Below, piece by piece: positions 55,798-64,000 of a DNA stretch of 64,000 nucleotides. The notes under the pieces were generated by a model, which had not been told where the DNA came from, ran no database searches, and was given only the letters and a program-made list of their open reading frames with translations. Source of the stretch: Nitratireductor mangrovi. Its GTDB lineage: Bacteria; Pseudomonadota; Alphaproteobacteria; Rhizobiales; Rhizobiaceae. The DNA lies in contig NZ_CP042301.2 in NCBI RefSeq assembly GCF_007922615.2, positions 3,828,001-3,892,000 on the forward strand, read 5' to 3'. Numbering within the stretch: the first letter of the stretch is position 1; the number at the start of each line of letters is the position of its first letter. A program made the translations under genes and the position numbers.

Positions 55798-57282
55798 ATG
55801 GGATTATTTGATCTAAACCTGAGCAAGCCCGGACGTGCCATGAACATCGCCCAGTTTCGTATCGAGCCAGATGAGACTGCGCCCGCCGCCGAGGGCAACG
55901 ACATCTCCGATATCGGCCCCCGCGCCAGCCGGCTCGGAATCGAGATCGCGGATATTGCAGGCATCGTCGAAGATCTGCAGAAGATTGGCCAGAATCAGCA
56001 GGAATCAGTACGCGCCGTCGTCACCTCGGCGCGCGAGACAGCCAAGACCAACGAATTGCTCGCCTCCTCCATGGCGGAGGCGCGGACCTCGGCCGAGGAA
56101 ACGCGTACGGTGCTCAGCACCAGTGCCGACCAGGTCGCCGACACGATCGGAAGCGCCGTCGACCATCTGCAGGGCCTGAGCAACCGGGTCCTTGGCTTTA
56201 CGACGTCGCTCGACAAGGTCGCCGAAACCATCAAGAAGGTCAGCGACGCCAGCGCCTCCATCAACGAGATCGCGCGCGAGACCCAACTTGTCGCGCTCAA
56301 CGCCAGCATCGAGGCTGCGCGCCTCGGCGACGCCGGCAAGGGCTTCGCGGTCATAGGCGGCGCGGTCAAGACGCTCGCCGACCAGATCAGCTCCTTTGCC
56401 AAGCAGAACGAGGTGAGCCTCACCTCGCTGAAAGGAATACTCGACGAACTGTTCGAGCACAGCCGCGAAAGCGCCTCGACGGCCGAAGCGGCGATCGAAT
56501 CCTCCGGGCAGGCAGCCGAGTCGACGCGAACGATCCAGTCGCTGGTCGCCATCGTCGAAGGGCTGACCGACAAGATCGTCGGCATGTCGGACCCGGTGCA
56601 GCGCAACATCGTGTCGAGCTCGAAGGTGCGCGAGGACCTTCAAAAACTGGCGACGCTCGCTCGCGCCTGCCAGGAAAAGCTGGACGCTGCCGGCGACCGT
56701 TCCGAGGCGATCCTCGACATCTCCGAGAATTTCATCCTCTTCATTGCCGAAAGCGGCATCGAAACCCCGGACACGCCTTTCATCAGGCTGGCCCGCGACA
56801 CCGCCGCCGAGATTGCGGCCCTTTTCGAGCAGGCGGTCGAGGCCGGCGAGGTCGGCATCTCGGACCTTTTCGACGAAAACTACGAGCCGGTACCGGGCAC
56901 CGACCCGCAACAGGTGTTGACCCGGTTCACGACCTTCACCGACCGCGTGCTGCCGGCAATCCAGGAGCCGATCCTGAAATTCAGCGAACGCGTTGCGTTC
57001 TGCGCCGCCGTCGATCGCAACGGCTACCTGCCGACGCACAATCTCGTCTATTCCAAGCCGCAGGGCGACGACCCGGTGTGGAACGCCGCAAACTGCCGCA
57101 ATCACCGGATATTCAAGGACCGCACCGGGCTCGGCGCCGGCCGCAACACGCGACCCTTCCTGCTGCAGACCTATCGGCGCGACATGGGTGGCGGAAATTT
57201 CGTGCTGATGAAGGACGTATCCGCGCCGATCTACGTTAAGAACCGCCACTGGGGCGGCTTCCGGATCGGCTACAAGCCCTGA
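55798..57282 (+). CDS. Soluble methyl-accepting chemotaxis-like protein
   Basis: 494 aa, no membrane segment. A long coiled-coil (about 45-300) has a receptor signalling tip INEIARETQLVALNASIEAARLGDAGKGFAVIGGAVKTLADQ (about 155-196), changed from the canonical QTNLLALNAAIEAARAGE. The C-terminal about 150 residues (YEPVPGTDPQQVLTRFT; RNGYLPTHN; CRNHRIFKDRTG; HWGGFRIGYKP at the end) form a sensor-like domain found in cytoplasmic MCPs of Rhizobiales. The start could also be the ATG 42 bp later (MNIAQFRIEPDE), which has GGACG upstream. Confidence 0.85.
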   Translation: MGLFDLNLSKPGRAMNIAQFRIEPDETAPAAEGNDISDIGPRASRLGIEIADIAGIVEDLQKIGQNQQESVRAVVTSARETAKTNELLASSMAEARTSAEETRTVLSTSADQVADTIGSAVDHLQGLSNRVLGFTTSLDKVAETIKKVSDASASINEIARETQLVALNASIEAARLGDAGKGFAVIGGAVKTLADQISSFAKQNEVSLTSLKGILDELFEHSRESASTAEAAIESSGQAAESTRTIQSLVAIVEGLTDKIVGMSDPVQRNIVSSSKVREDLQKLATLARACQEKLDAAGDRSEAILDISENFILFIAESGIETPDTPFIRLARDTAAEIAALFEQAVEAGEVGISDLFDENYEPVPGTDPQQVLTRFTTFTDRVLPAIQEPILKFSERVAFCAAVDRNGYLPTHNLVYSKPQGDDPVWNAANCRNHRIFKDRTGLGAGRNTRPFLLQTYRRDMGGGNFVLMKDVSAPIYVKNRHWGGFRIGYKP

Positions 57283-57291
57283 CGCCGCTTC

Positions 57292-57999
57292 TCAGGCAAT
57301 CGCGTTGGTTACGTCGCGTGGTGCCAATAACGCTTCCGCAAGCGCTGTCAGATTGTCGATGACGATGTCCGCTCCGAGCGTATCGGGATCGGCTTCGGCA
57401 TAGCCGCCGCGCACCAGCACTGATCGCACGCAGGCGTTGCGCGCTGCCTCGACATCAATGGCGCTGTCGCCGACCATGACCGCATTCTCGGGATCAACCG
57501 ACAACTGCGCGAGCGCGGCGAGCAGCATGTCCGGCGCCGGCTTTCTGGCAAGATCGGCGCGCCCGCCGACAATCACGCCGAACCGGGCGGCAAGGCCGAA
57601 ATGGTCCATGATGGCGCCCGTCGCGTCCTGCGGCTTGTTGGTGACGAGACCGAGCAGCAAGCCGGCTTCCCGCAGCGACTCCACCGCATCGACCGCGCCC
57701 GGCATCAGCACCGTGCGCTCGGTCAAACAGCCTTGATAGGCGTCCATCATCTCCGCGACCGCCTCGTCGAGCGTCTGCCCCTCCAGGGGCTTGCCTGAAG
57801 CGGCAAAGGCTCGCTCGACTAGCTTGGCAATGCCGTTGCCTACCATGCCGCGCACCGCGCCGACCGGCAGCGGTGCTTCGCGATGCCCGGCCAGCACCGC
57901 GTTGACGGCTGCAGCCAGGTCCGCCACCGAATCGACCAGCGTGCCGTCGAGGTCGAAAAGCACCGCGCGCACCGGCAACCCTATTGCGGTCCGGCTCAA
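57292..57999 (-). CDS. gph: Phosphoglycolate phosphatase (HAD superfamily)
   Basis: 235 aa from TTG 57999, preceded by GGAAGGA and overlapping the redoxin stop (TTGA); a GTG at 58014 would add five residues. HAD motifs: AVLFDLDGTLVDS (nucleophile Asp), VTNKP (motif II) and MVGDSAIDVEAAR (motif IV). Dephosphorylates 2-phosphoglycolate from DNA repair or photorespiration-like side reactions. Third gene of the rpe-redoxin-gph set. Confidence 0.9.
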   Translation of the reverse strand: MSRTAIGLPVRAVLFDLDGTLVDSVADLAAAVNAVLAGHREAPLPVGAVRGMVGNGIAKLVERAFAASGKPLEGQTLDEAVAEMMDAYQGCLTERTVLMPGAVDAVESLREAGLLLGLVTNKPQDATGAIMDHFGLAARFGVIVGGRADLARKPAPDMLLAALAQLSVDPENAVMVGDSAIDVEAARNACVRSVLVRGGYAEADPDTLGADIVIDNLTALAEALLAPRDVTNAIA

Positions 58000-58553
58000 G
58001 CGGCGTCCTTCCACTTGATCGAGCAGCCGATCGAGGCGATCTGGTCTTTCGGACCCTCGCCACTGCGCGAGACCTGGAGCATGGCCTCGTAAAGGTCACG
58101 CCTGAGATCGGCGGGGCCCTCCTCGCGCCGCGAGGCGTCGAGGCGGCCGCGATACTGGAGCTTCAGGTCGGCATTGAACCCATAAAAATCCGGCGTGCAG
58201 GCAGCGCCATAGGCACGGGCGATACGCTGGTCCTCGTCGTAGAGATAGGGGAAAGGGAAGCGATGCCGCTCGGCGAACAGCTTCATGTTGTCGAAGGAAT
58301 CCTCGGGATAGGCGACGGCGTCGTTCGCGCTGATGGCAACGAAACCGACGCCGTGCTCCTGCAAGTCGTTGGCGTCGCGAACGATGCGCGAGATCACCGC
58401 CTTCACGTAAGGGCAGTGGTTGCAGATGAACGCGACGACCAGACCGCCGGGCCCGCAAAGATCGGAGATCTGATGCTGGTTGCCGTCCGTGCCGGGCAGG
58501 ATGGCGTCGACCGCCGGCCAGCCGAATTCGCAGACAGGGGGTGTGGCGGCCAT
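57996..58553 (-). CDS. Thioredoxin-like/AhpC-TSA family protein
   Basis: 185 aa. FICNHCPYVKAVISR (CNHC-type redox site, about residues 43-57) and ACTPDFYGFNADLKLQYRG are the marks of the PRX-like-1 peroxiredoxin-like family of unknown substrate. No signal peptide. It sits between rpe (30 bp gap) and gph (TTGA overlap), an arrangement repeated in Rhizobiales. Possibly thiol-based peroxide reduction, not shown. Confidence 0.85.
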   Translation of the reverse strand: MAATPPVCEFGWPAVDAILPGTDGNQHQISDLCGPGGLVVAFICNHCPYVKAVISRIVRDANDLQEHGVGFVAISANDAVAYPEDSFDNMKLFAERHRFPFPYLYDEDQRIARAYGAACTPDFYGFNADLKLQYRGRLDASRREEGPADLRRDLYEAMLQVSRSGEGPKDQIASIGCSIKWKDAA

Positions 58554-58582
58554 TTCTTACCTCCGTTCTTGGGATGCGCCCA

Positions 58583-59269
58583 TCACGCGGCCTCGGCGCG
58601 CGCCGCGTCCGCCGCGGCCCGGATCGCCCCGATATTCCGGCGGTAGGCTGCTTCCGAACCGCCCTTGAACACCGCCGAGCCGGCGACCAGAACATTGGCG
58701 CCCGCGGCGGCAACCAGCGGGGCGGTCTCCGGCGTGATGCCGCCGTCGATCTCGATGTCGATCGGACGCGCCCCGATCATCGCCTTGACGCGGCGTGTCT
58801 TCTCCACGATCGCGGGGATGAAGGCCTGGCCGCCGAAACCCGGATTGACCGTCATCAGGAGGATGAGGTCGAGCCGGTCGAGGACATATTCGATGACGCT
58901 TTCCGGCGTGGAAGGGTTGAGCGATACGCCAGCCTTCTTGCCGAGCGTGCGGATAGCCTGCAGCGAGCGGTCGAGATGCGGCCCGGCCTCGGCATGCACG
59001 GTGATGGTGTCGCAGCCGGCGTCGGCGAACGCGGCCAGATAGGGATCCGCCGGCGCGATCATCAGGTGGCAGTCGAAGATCTTGTCCGTCCGATCCCGGA
59101 TCGCCTTGATCACCGATGGGCCGAAGGTGATGTTGGGCACGAAGTGGCCGTCCATGACGTCGAGGTGGATCCAGTCGGCGCCGGCCGCGGCGACGGCTTC
59201 CACTTCCTCGCCGAGGCGCGAGAAGTCGGAAGCGAGCACCGATGGCGCAATAATGGTTCCAATCGTCAT
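58583..59269 (-). CDS. rpe: Ribulose-phosphate 3-epimerase
   Basis: 228 aa from ATG 59269 ([26 protein letters not shown]). [20 protein letters not shown] (metal-binding His and Asp), [26 protein letters not shown] and [12 protein letters not shown] cover the active site. Pentose phosphate and Calvin-type pathways. First gene of the rpe-redoxin-gph operon; 193 bp divergent from the caspase gene, with both promoters presumably there. Confidence 0.95.
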   Translation of the reverse strand: MTIGTIIAPSVLASDFSRLGEEVEAVAAAGADWIHLDVMDGHFVPNITFGPSVIKAIRDRTDKIFDCHLMIAPADPYLAAFADAGCDTITVHAEAGPHLDRSLQAIRTLGKKAGVSLNPSTPESVIEYVLDRLDLILLMTVNPGFGGQAFIPAIVEKTRRVKAMIGARPIDIEIDGGITPETAPLVAAAGANVLVAGSAVFKGGSEAAYRRNIGAIRAAADAARAEAA

Positions 59270-59462
59270 CGCCGAGCGTCTCTTGCCTTTTGCAACACCA
59301 ACGGCTTGCCGCCCTCCCTGCGCATTGTCAACCGCCGCCGCCACGCGGGTGATGGTGGGCTCTTGCCTTCGATCACGCCGCGCGCCTTAAATGGCGCTCC
59401 AAAAAACGGCCCCATTGTTGGGGAACCCATATGACGCTGGGGCAAACTGGGCTTGGGAGTGA

Positions 59463-61712
59463 ATGATGACGTTCACGAAATTCGTTCGGCGTGCAGCCGG
59501 GCTGGTCGGCGGTACCGCGCTTGCGGTTGTCCTCGCCGCGGGCGGCACCGCGCTTGCGCGCACCAACTACGCAATGGTGGTGGGCGTTACCGCCTATCCC
59601 AACCTTTCCAAGAGCAACTGGCTCATCGGGCCGCGCAACGACGCCATCTTCGTGCGCGACTTCCTGACCACCCAGTCGCACGTGCCGTTCGATGAGGCCA
59701 ACGTGCTCTTGCTCGCCGATGATGTCGAGGGCGCGCGCGAGCCGACGCTGGCGCATATCCTGTCGTCGCTCGACGAACTCGCCGCCAAGGTCGAGCGCGA
59801 CGACTTCGTCTATCTTCAGTTTTCGGGGCATGGCTTCCAGCAGACGGCTGCCGACCCTTCGACCGAGACCGACGGGCTCGACGAAATCTTCCTGCCCAAG
59901 GACACTGGTCGCTGGGTCGACCGCAGCAAGGGCATGCCCAATGCACTCGTCGACGACGACATCGGCAAGGCGCTGGAAAAGATCCGCGGCAAGGGCGCTT
60001 TCGTCTGGGTGGTCTTCGACGCCTGCCATTCGGGCACTGCGACCCGCGCCGCACCGGGTGACGACGTTGTCGAACGCAAGATCGGCCCGGAGGCGGTCGG
60101 CATGCCGAGCGAGGTGCTCTACGAGGGCGCCGCGACGCGCGATCTGTCGGGCGGTACGCCGATGAAGCCGGACGCCCCTGTGGAGTTCGGCGATACCGGC
60201 TCCGGCACTGGCGAGAAGGGTGGAATGGTCGCCTTCTTCGCTGCGCAGACCAATGAGACGACGCCGGAGATGCCGCTGCCGCTCGGCGCCAAGGATGCGA
60301 CCAAATACGGCCTTTTCACGCACACGATCTTCTCGCAGATCGGCGCCAATCCGAATGTCAGCTACCGGCAGCTCGCTCAGGGCATTCTGCAGCATTATGT
60401 GAGCATCAACCGCAAGGACACCACGCCCCTGTTCGAAGGCGATCTCGACGCGCCGGTGTTCGGAACGGAGATCGATGACGTGGTGCCGCAATGGCCGATC
60501 ACGGTCAGCGATACCGGCGTGACCCTGCCCGCCGGCGCAGTGCATGGCGTGACCCCCGGTGCCCGCCTGGCTATCCTCGAGACGCCCGGCGCGACCGATG
60601 ACGAGGCGATCGGCTACCTCAAGGTTACATCGGCACAGAATTTCATAAGCCGGGTAACAGTCGAGGTTCCGGAAGACGCGAAGGACGACGCAAACGAAGA
60701 CATTGGCCAAGTGGCCAAAACTGCCGCGAGCCCGCTCAAGGTGAAGTCGCCTGGCGACATCCCGGCAACCGCCTATGCGCGCCTGATCACGAGCAATCTG
60801 GACTTCACGCTCCGCGTTGCGCGGCCGGCGCCTTCCGAAAACCATCCCGAAAAGCTCGCGCTGGTGAATGAGCAGCTGGACAGGTTGGCTGCCAGTGAGA
60901 CGGCGCCGTTTCGTATCGCACTGGTCGAGCCGGGCGCGGCGGCCGAGTTGAGGCTTGCCGTGATGGCGAAGGCGGACCTGCCGGATGCGGGTTTTGACGC
61001 CAGTCCCGATCCGGTCCTGTGGTTCCTGCCGGAATCCGGGGCGCTTTCGCTGGAGGACGGACGCGAACCGCCTTCGATCGTGATGCAGAGCGACGATGCC
61101 GATGCGATCGGCACGACGATCGGCCAATACCTGGCGCGTATCTACCGGGCGACCAATCTCGGCCGCATCGGCCAGGCGTCCGATTTCGCTCCGGGCGAGG
61201 TCAGTGCCGAATTCGTTCTGAAACGGGCGGGTTCGGGTGCGACCGAAACGATCACGTCGACGAACATGCCGTTTGCCCAGCCGCCCGACCGCGTGTCGCT
61301 ACTGGCGACCAACAATACCGGCACGCTGGTCGATTTGAACGTTCTCTACATCGGCAGCGACTACTCGATCACGCATCTGGCCAAGGAGCGGCTGCAGCCG
61401 GGCGCAAGCCTGCCGGGCTCGGGTGTGCCTGCCGAAATCCTGGAGTTCACCACCGACAGCTACGGCCTCGAAACCATGGTTGCGGTCTTTACCGAGGCGC
61501 TGCCGAACACGCTCACGGAGGACCTCGGGATTTTGGCGCAGGATGGTTTGCGCCAGGTGATGCGCAGCGGCGGTCCAGCGAGCATCGCCGACCTGATCCG
61601 GGTCATGGGCAATGCCGGCGCAACACGTGCTGTCAAGCCGCTCGGCGGGATGGCCAAAACGACCCCGCGCGGCTCGGTGCAGCTTCTCCCTGTCCGGACG
61701 GTCAAGCCCTGA
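59463..61712 (+). CDS. Exported caspase-fold (C14) peptidase
   Basis: 749 aa, first gene of a four-gene envelope operon. Residues 1-32 (charged start, then GLVGGTALAVVLAAGG, ending ALA-RT) form a signal peptide. The C14 domain (about 33-330) has YAMVVGVTAYPNL, catalytic His123 in FVYLQFSGHGF and Cys188 in WVVFDACHSG, the complete caspase/orthocaspase dyad. The substrate pocket cannot be defined. Residues about 330-749 are beta-rich and lack a recognised domain. Close spacing (9 bp) to the next gene. Long frames on the opposite strand are shadows. Confidence 0.9.
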   Translation: MMTFTKFVRRAAGLVGGTALAVVLAAGGTALARTNYAMVVGVTAYPNLSKSNWLIGPRNDAIFVRDFLTTQSHVPFDEANVLLLADDVEGAREPTLAHILSSLDELAAKVERDDFVYLQFSGHGFQQTAADPSTETDGLDEIFLPKDTGRWVDRSKGMPNALVDDDIGKALEKIRGKGAFVWVVFDACHSGTATRAAPGDDVVERKIGPEAVGMPSEVLYEGAATRDLSGGTPMKPDAPVEFGDTGSGTGEKGGMVAFFAAQTNETTPEMPLPLGAKDATKYGLFTHTIFSQIGANPNVSYRQLAQGILQHYVSINRKDTTPLFEGDLDAPVFGTEIDDVVPQWPITVSDTGVTLPAGAVHGVTPGARLAILETPGATDDEAIGYLKVTSAQNFISRVTVEVPEDAKDDANEDIGQVAKTAASPLKVKSPGDIPATAYARLITSNLDFTLRVARPAPSENHPEKLALVNEQLDRLAASETAPFRIALVEPGAAAELRLAVMAKADLPDAGFDASPDPVLWFLPESGALSLEDGREPPSIVMQSDDADAIGTTIGQYLARIYRATNLGRIGQASDFAPGEVSAEFVLKRAGSGATETITSTNMPFAQPPDRVSLLATNNTGTLVDLNVLYIGSDYSITHLAKERLQPGASLPGSGVPAEILEFTTDSYGLETMVAVFTEALPNTLTEDLGILAQDGLRQVMRSGGPASIADLIRVMGNAGATRAVKPLGGMAKTTPRGSVQLLPVRTVKP

Positions 61713-61721
61713 GGAGCGAGG

Positions 61722-62102
61722 ATGGAGCGCCGGTCTCAACTCCTGTCAGCGGCGATGGCAATGGTGTTGACCGTCGCCGCCGTCCCCGCCCTGTCGGTGG
61801 AACCATGCGGGCTCTGCGCTCGCGAGGTCGCCATCAACCCGCCATTGGCCGCTTGCCTGCTCGAGCGCTACGCCGTGCTTGCCACGCGTGGCAACGGCGT
61901 CATCGCCGTCGACCTCAGCGATTGCGAAAGGGACCGAGGCATCGTTGCGTCATTGCCATCCGTCGGCCAGTCGACCGAAGACGAGCCGGATCTGCAGTTC
62001 ATGCTGTCGCGCGCCCAACTCGACTGTCTCAAGACCCAGCTCGAAAAGCCGGGGCTGGTGCGCGATCCGTTGACCCGCATTGATCTGGGTGCCTGCGAAT
62101 GA
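61722..62102 (+). CDS. Small exported Cys-containing protein
   Basis: 126 aa; MERRSQLLSAAMAMVLTVAAVPALS is a signal peptide with cleavage near ALS-VEP. The mature part has CGLCAREV, then ACLLERY, DLSDCERD, LDCLKTQ and GACE at the C-terminus, giving seven cysteines in about 100 residues and suggesting periplasmic disulphides. No family is recognised. It starts 9 bp after the caspase gene and overlaps the next gene by ATGA, so it is probably made together with them. Confidence 0.75.
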   Translation: MERRSQLLSAAMAMVLTVAAVPALSVEPCGLCAREVAINPPLAACLLERYAVLATRGNGVIAVDLSDCERDRGIVASLPSVGQSTEDEPDLQFMLSRAQLDCLKTQLEKPGLVRDPLTRIDLGACE

Positions 62103-62767
62103 GCGGCGAGCGTACCGAACGCAAGCCGGAAACGCGACGCCGGCGCAAGCGGTTGCCGGAGACGGTGACCGCGTTTCCCGACGTTCCCGCTCACGAACTC
62201 AAGGAAGAAGCGAACCCTTTCAACGACCCGGACTGGCGCATGCTCGGCTATGCCTGGACCGGTTTCGCCCTCCGTATCGTGCTGGTGCTGGTGACCGTGT
62301 TCTCGGTCTACGAATATCTGCAATCGCGCCAGGAAAAACGGGTCGAGCGAACATTGGAGCTGGTGGAACTCTGGGAGCGTAGCGAATACCAGTCGGCGCA
62401 GAGGGCCCTGAACCGGCGCTTGAGCGCGCTCAACGAACGCTTCGCGAACCTTCTGCCCACCGATCCCAAGGCAAGCGACCTCACCATCTACTACAAGCAG
62501 ATCGGCAGCGAGGCGATGAAGGCAAGCGGCGGCGACATGGCCCTGGCGGATTTCCGCGACGAGTTTGATCGCATCGTCTATTTCCTCAGCAGGGTGGGGT
62601 TCTGCGTTGAAGGCAATCTCTGCGACCGCTCCGTAGCCGATGCCTATTTCCTCGATTTCGCGAAATCGTTCTGGGGTTATTTCTCAGGCTTCGTGCAGCA
62701 GGAACGGCGACGCGGAGCGGTCAATTTCGCCAGTGCGATCGAGGAGTACGTCGCGGTCGAGCGCTGA
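62099..62767 (+). CDS. Single-pass membrane protein of the caspase operon
   Basis: 222 aa. An Arg/Lys-rich N-terminus (RKPETRRRRKR, residues 8-18) is cytoplasmic by the positive-inside rule. One transmembrane helix lies about 51-73 (YAWTGFALRIVLVLVTVFSVYEYL in parts). The rest (about 75-222) is helical and likely periplasmic, with two cysteines in FCVEGNLCDRS. It resembles DUF4760-type proteins of unknown role. ATGA overlap with the upstream gene. No enzymatic motif. Confidence 0.72.
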   Translation: MSGERTERKPETRRRRKRLPETVTAFPDVPAHELKEEANPFNDPDWRMLGYAWTGFALRIVLVLVTVFSVYEYLQSRQEKRVERTLELVELWERSEYQSAQRALNRRLSALNERFANLLPTDPKASDLTIYYKQIGSEAMKASGGDMALADFRDEFDRIVYFLSRVGFCVEGNLCDRSVADAYFLDFAKSFWGYFSGFVQQERRRGAVNFASAIEEYVAVER

Positions 62768-62783
62768 CCCCTTGAAATCGTGA

Positions 62784-64000
62784 ATGTTTCCTGCACCCAT
62801 TGCCACAACCGGTCTGACAGGGAGGTTGTGGCGGCTGGTGCGACTGGGCAGATACGAACTGCGGCGACTTGCGGCCGCGCCACGCCACGACGCGTGGTGG
62901 CGCCTGCCAGCGCTCGTGCTCGCCGTCCTTTTCGTATGCTCGGCGGCTTCCGCGCAGGCGCCCGAGTTTTTCCTCGATCTCGACACGGGCGGCCACCGCG
63001 CCTTCATCAAGGATCTGGCCTTCACCCCTGACGGCGAGTTGCTGGTCAGCGCCTCCGACGACAAGACGATCCGCGTCTGGGACTGGCAGGCCGGCGTAAC
63101 GCTGCGCACAATCCGCGGCCAGATCGGCCCGGGCCATGACGGCAAGGTCTTCGCCATCGCCATTTCGCCCGATGGCGCCAGCATCGCCGCTGCCGGCTGG
63201 TTCGGCCCGACTTCCGGGACCGAGCCGCCCTATGGCGACGTGCGCATCTTCGATCTTCGCAGCGGGCGGCTGAGGCAGGTCCTGTCTGGGCATGAATACG
63301 CCGTCTACGATCTTGCGTTCTCTCCCGACGGCGAACGGCTGGCCGCCGGAGGCCAGGACGGTTTTGTCTATCTGTGGAAGCGGGACGGGCAGGGCGCCCT
63401 GCAGCCGGAAACGCGCCTCGACGCCGATTCCTATCGGATCGAGAAGGTCGCCTTCGCGCTCGGCGGCACCCGTCTTGCCGCGACCACGACCGACTACGGC
63501 ATCAGGCTGTGGGACTTGGCCGAGGTGGCGGCCATCGAACTCCCGGCGGCCGATATCCTGCAGGACGTGCCGGTGCGTGCGCTGGCAAGCTCCCCCGACG
63601 GCGAACGTTTCGCGACCGGTGCCGATGACGGCCAACTGCATCTATGGAGCGCTGCCGACGGCACCTTGCTCGAAACGCTTCCGCCACGGCCGTTCCTTGT
63701 CGCCGCGCTGGCGTTCTCGCCGGACGGCCAGCGCTTGGTCGCCTCCTGCGGCTACCGTTGCGCCGACCAAAACAGGGAATCGGTCATCGATCTTGCGGGC
63801 AACAGCCACGCGCTGGAATATCGCGGCCATGACGGCACCGTGTTCGCCTCGGCGACGGCGCCGTCCGGTGGCCTCGTGGCCACCGCCGGCGGCACGCGAC
63901 ACGAGATACATCTCTGGAACCCGGCTACTGGGGAACGGCGTGCAACGCTCGTCGGCAACGGCAGGCCGGTGACCGCCTCGGGCATCACCGTGGATGGTGG
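62784..64000 (+). CDS. Membrane-targeted WD40 propeller protein, C-terminus beyond window
   Basis: Open frame of 405 codons from ATG 62784 to the window end without a stop. After about 40 residues comes a hydrophobic segment (ALVLAVLFVCSAASAQA) ending in an AxA cleavage site or anchor. Then at least six WD40-type blades follow, recognisable from AFTPDGELLVSASDDKTIRVWDW, AISPDGASIAAAG, AFSPDGERLAAGGQDGFVYLW, DYGIRLWDL and SSPDGERFATGADDGQLHLW. A scaffold, as in fused bacterial caspase-WD40 proteins. Last gene of the operon here; it starts 16 bp after the previous stop. Confidence 0.85.
   Translation, partial: MFPAPIATTGLTGRLWRLVRLGRYELRRLAAAPRHDAWWRLPALVLAVLFVCSAASAQAPEFFLDLDTGGHRAFIKDLAFTPDGELLVSASDDKTIRVWDWQAGVTLRTIRGQIGPGHDGKVFAIAISPDGASIAAAGWFGPTSGTEPPYGDVRIFDLRSGRLRQVLSGHEYAVYDLAFSPDGERLAAGGQDGFVYLWKRDGQGALQPETRLDADSYRIEKVAFALGGTRLAATTTDYGIRLWDLAEVAAIELPAADILQDVPVRALASSPDGERFATGADDGQLHLWSAADGTLLETLPPRPFLVAALAFSPDGQRLVASCGYRCADQNRESVIDLAGNSHALEYRGHDGTVFASATAPSGGLVATAGGTRHEIHLWNPATGERRATLVGNGRPVTASGITVDG

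Noticed and set aside
59373..61127. 584-aa open frame on the minus strand opposite the caspase gene
   Set aside because: It is a GC-rich antisense shadow: Arg/Gly/His-rich composition, no domain, no ribosome site, and it lies wholly over a gene with signal peptide, catalytic motifs and operon context.
1..64000. CRISPR arrays, insertion sequences, prophage or integrase genes
   Set aside because: No regularly spaced direct repeats, transposase or integrase motifs were seen in any part of the window.

Overview
The window is high-GC chromosomal DNA from an alphaproteobacterium of the order Hyphomicrobiales (Rhizobiales), probably a Phyllobacteriaceae-like lineage. The genus cannot be fixed from the sequence alone. 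The placement rests on several things: the gene order holA-parB-parA-rsmG-mnmG-mnmE-rho-hemJ-hemE / ppsR-maf-aroE-coaE-dnaQ; the hslV-acetyltransferase-hslU and hisB-DUF2628-hisHAFE-coaA blocks; a GntR-type biotin regulator (BioR) with TTAT-N2-ATAA operators; a GAAC-N7-GAAC LexA box in front of imuA-imuB-dnaE2; and an acdS/acdR pair. I see no insertion sequences, prophage genes or CRISPR arrays. Codon use and GC look even throughout.

Layout. 1-2.8 kb: a truncated FAD oxidoreductase, a CitE-like lyase, DUF1737, and a Nudix/metallopeptidase pair. 3.0-8.8 kb: the SOS mutasome imuA-imuB-dnaE2 behind a LexA box. 8.8-11.3 kb: a minus-strand group of ProX-type editing protein, thioredoxin-TPR protein, LON-domain protein and Trm112 protein. 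11.5-13.5 kb: tRNA-Gly(GCC), then bioR-bioY-DUF1284. 13.6-23.5 kb: holA on the plus strand, then the origin-proximal minus-strand block parB, parA, rsmG, mnmG, mnmE, rho, hemJ, hemE, with four parS-like sites. 23.5-23.9 kb: a gene-free, partly AT-rich segment between hemE and ppsR with degenerate DnaA boxes, the probable chromosomal origin. Gene orientation flips here, so genes on both sides point away from it. 23.9-33 kb: ppsR-maf-aroE-coaE-dnaQ, secB/fxsA, a Tim44-domain gene, mltA-smr-xre, doxX, DUF1402. 33-40 kb: hslU-GNAT-hslV, histidine genes, coaA. 40-51 kb: acdR/acdS, alkB, a BON-LysM gene, a MetE-like gene, a class A PBP, an acyltransferase-3 membrane protein, an RNase D-type exonuclease, an M20 peptidase and an unrecognised gene. 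51.2-55.6 kb: a candidate minus-strand sRNA with three stem-loops, polA, a LysE-type exporter and Zur. 55.8-59.3 kb: a soluble chemoreceptor-like protein and the rpe-redoxin-gph operon. 59.4-64 kb: a compact plus-strand operon of four envelope-targeted proteins (caspase-fold peptidase, Cys-containing small secreted protein, single-pass membrane protein, WD40 propeller), which runs off the end of the window.

How it fits together. Most of the window is housekeeping DNA around the replication origin: segregation, tRNA modification, termination, haem, CoA, histidine and proofreading. The parts least explained by known biology are the envelope caspase/WD40 operon at the right edge and the C-rich three-hairpin RNA beside polA. 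Regulatory sites that could be read directly are the LexA box, two BioR boxes, four parS-like sites, a perfect palindrome in front of acdS, and several terminator-like hairpins.
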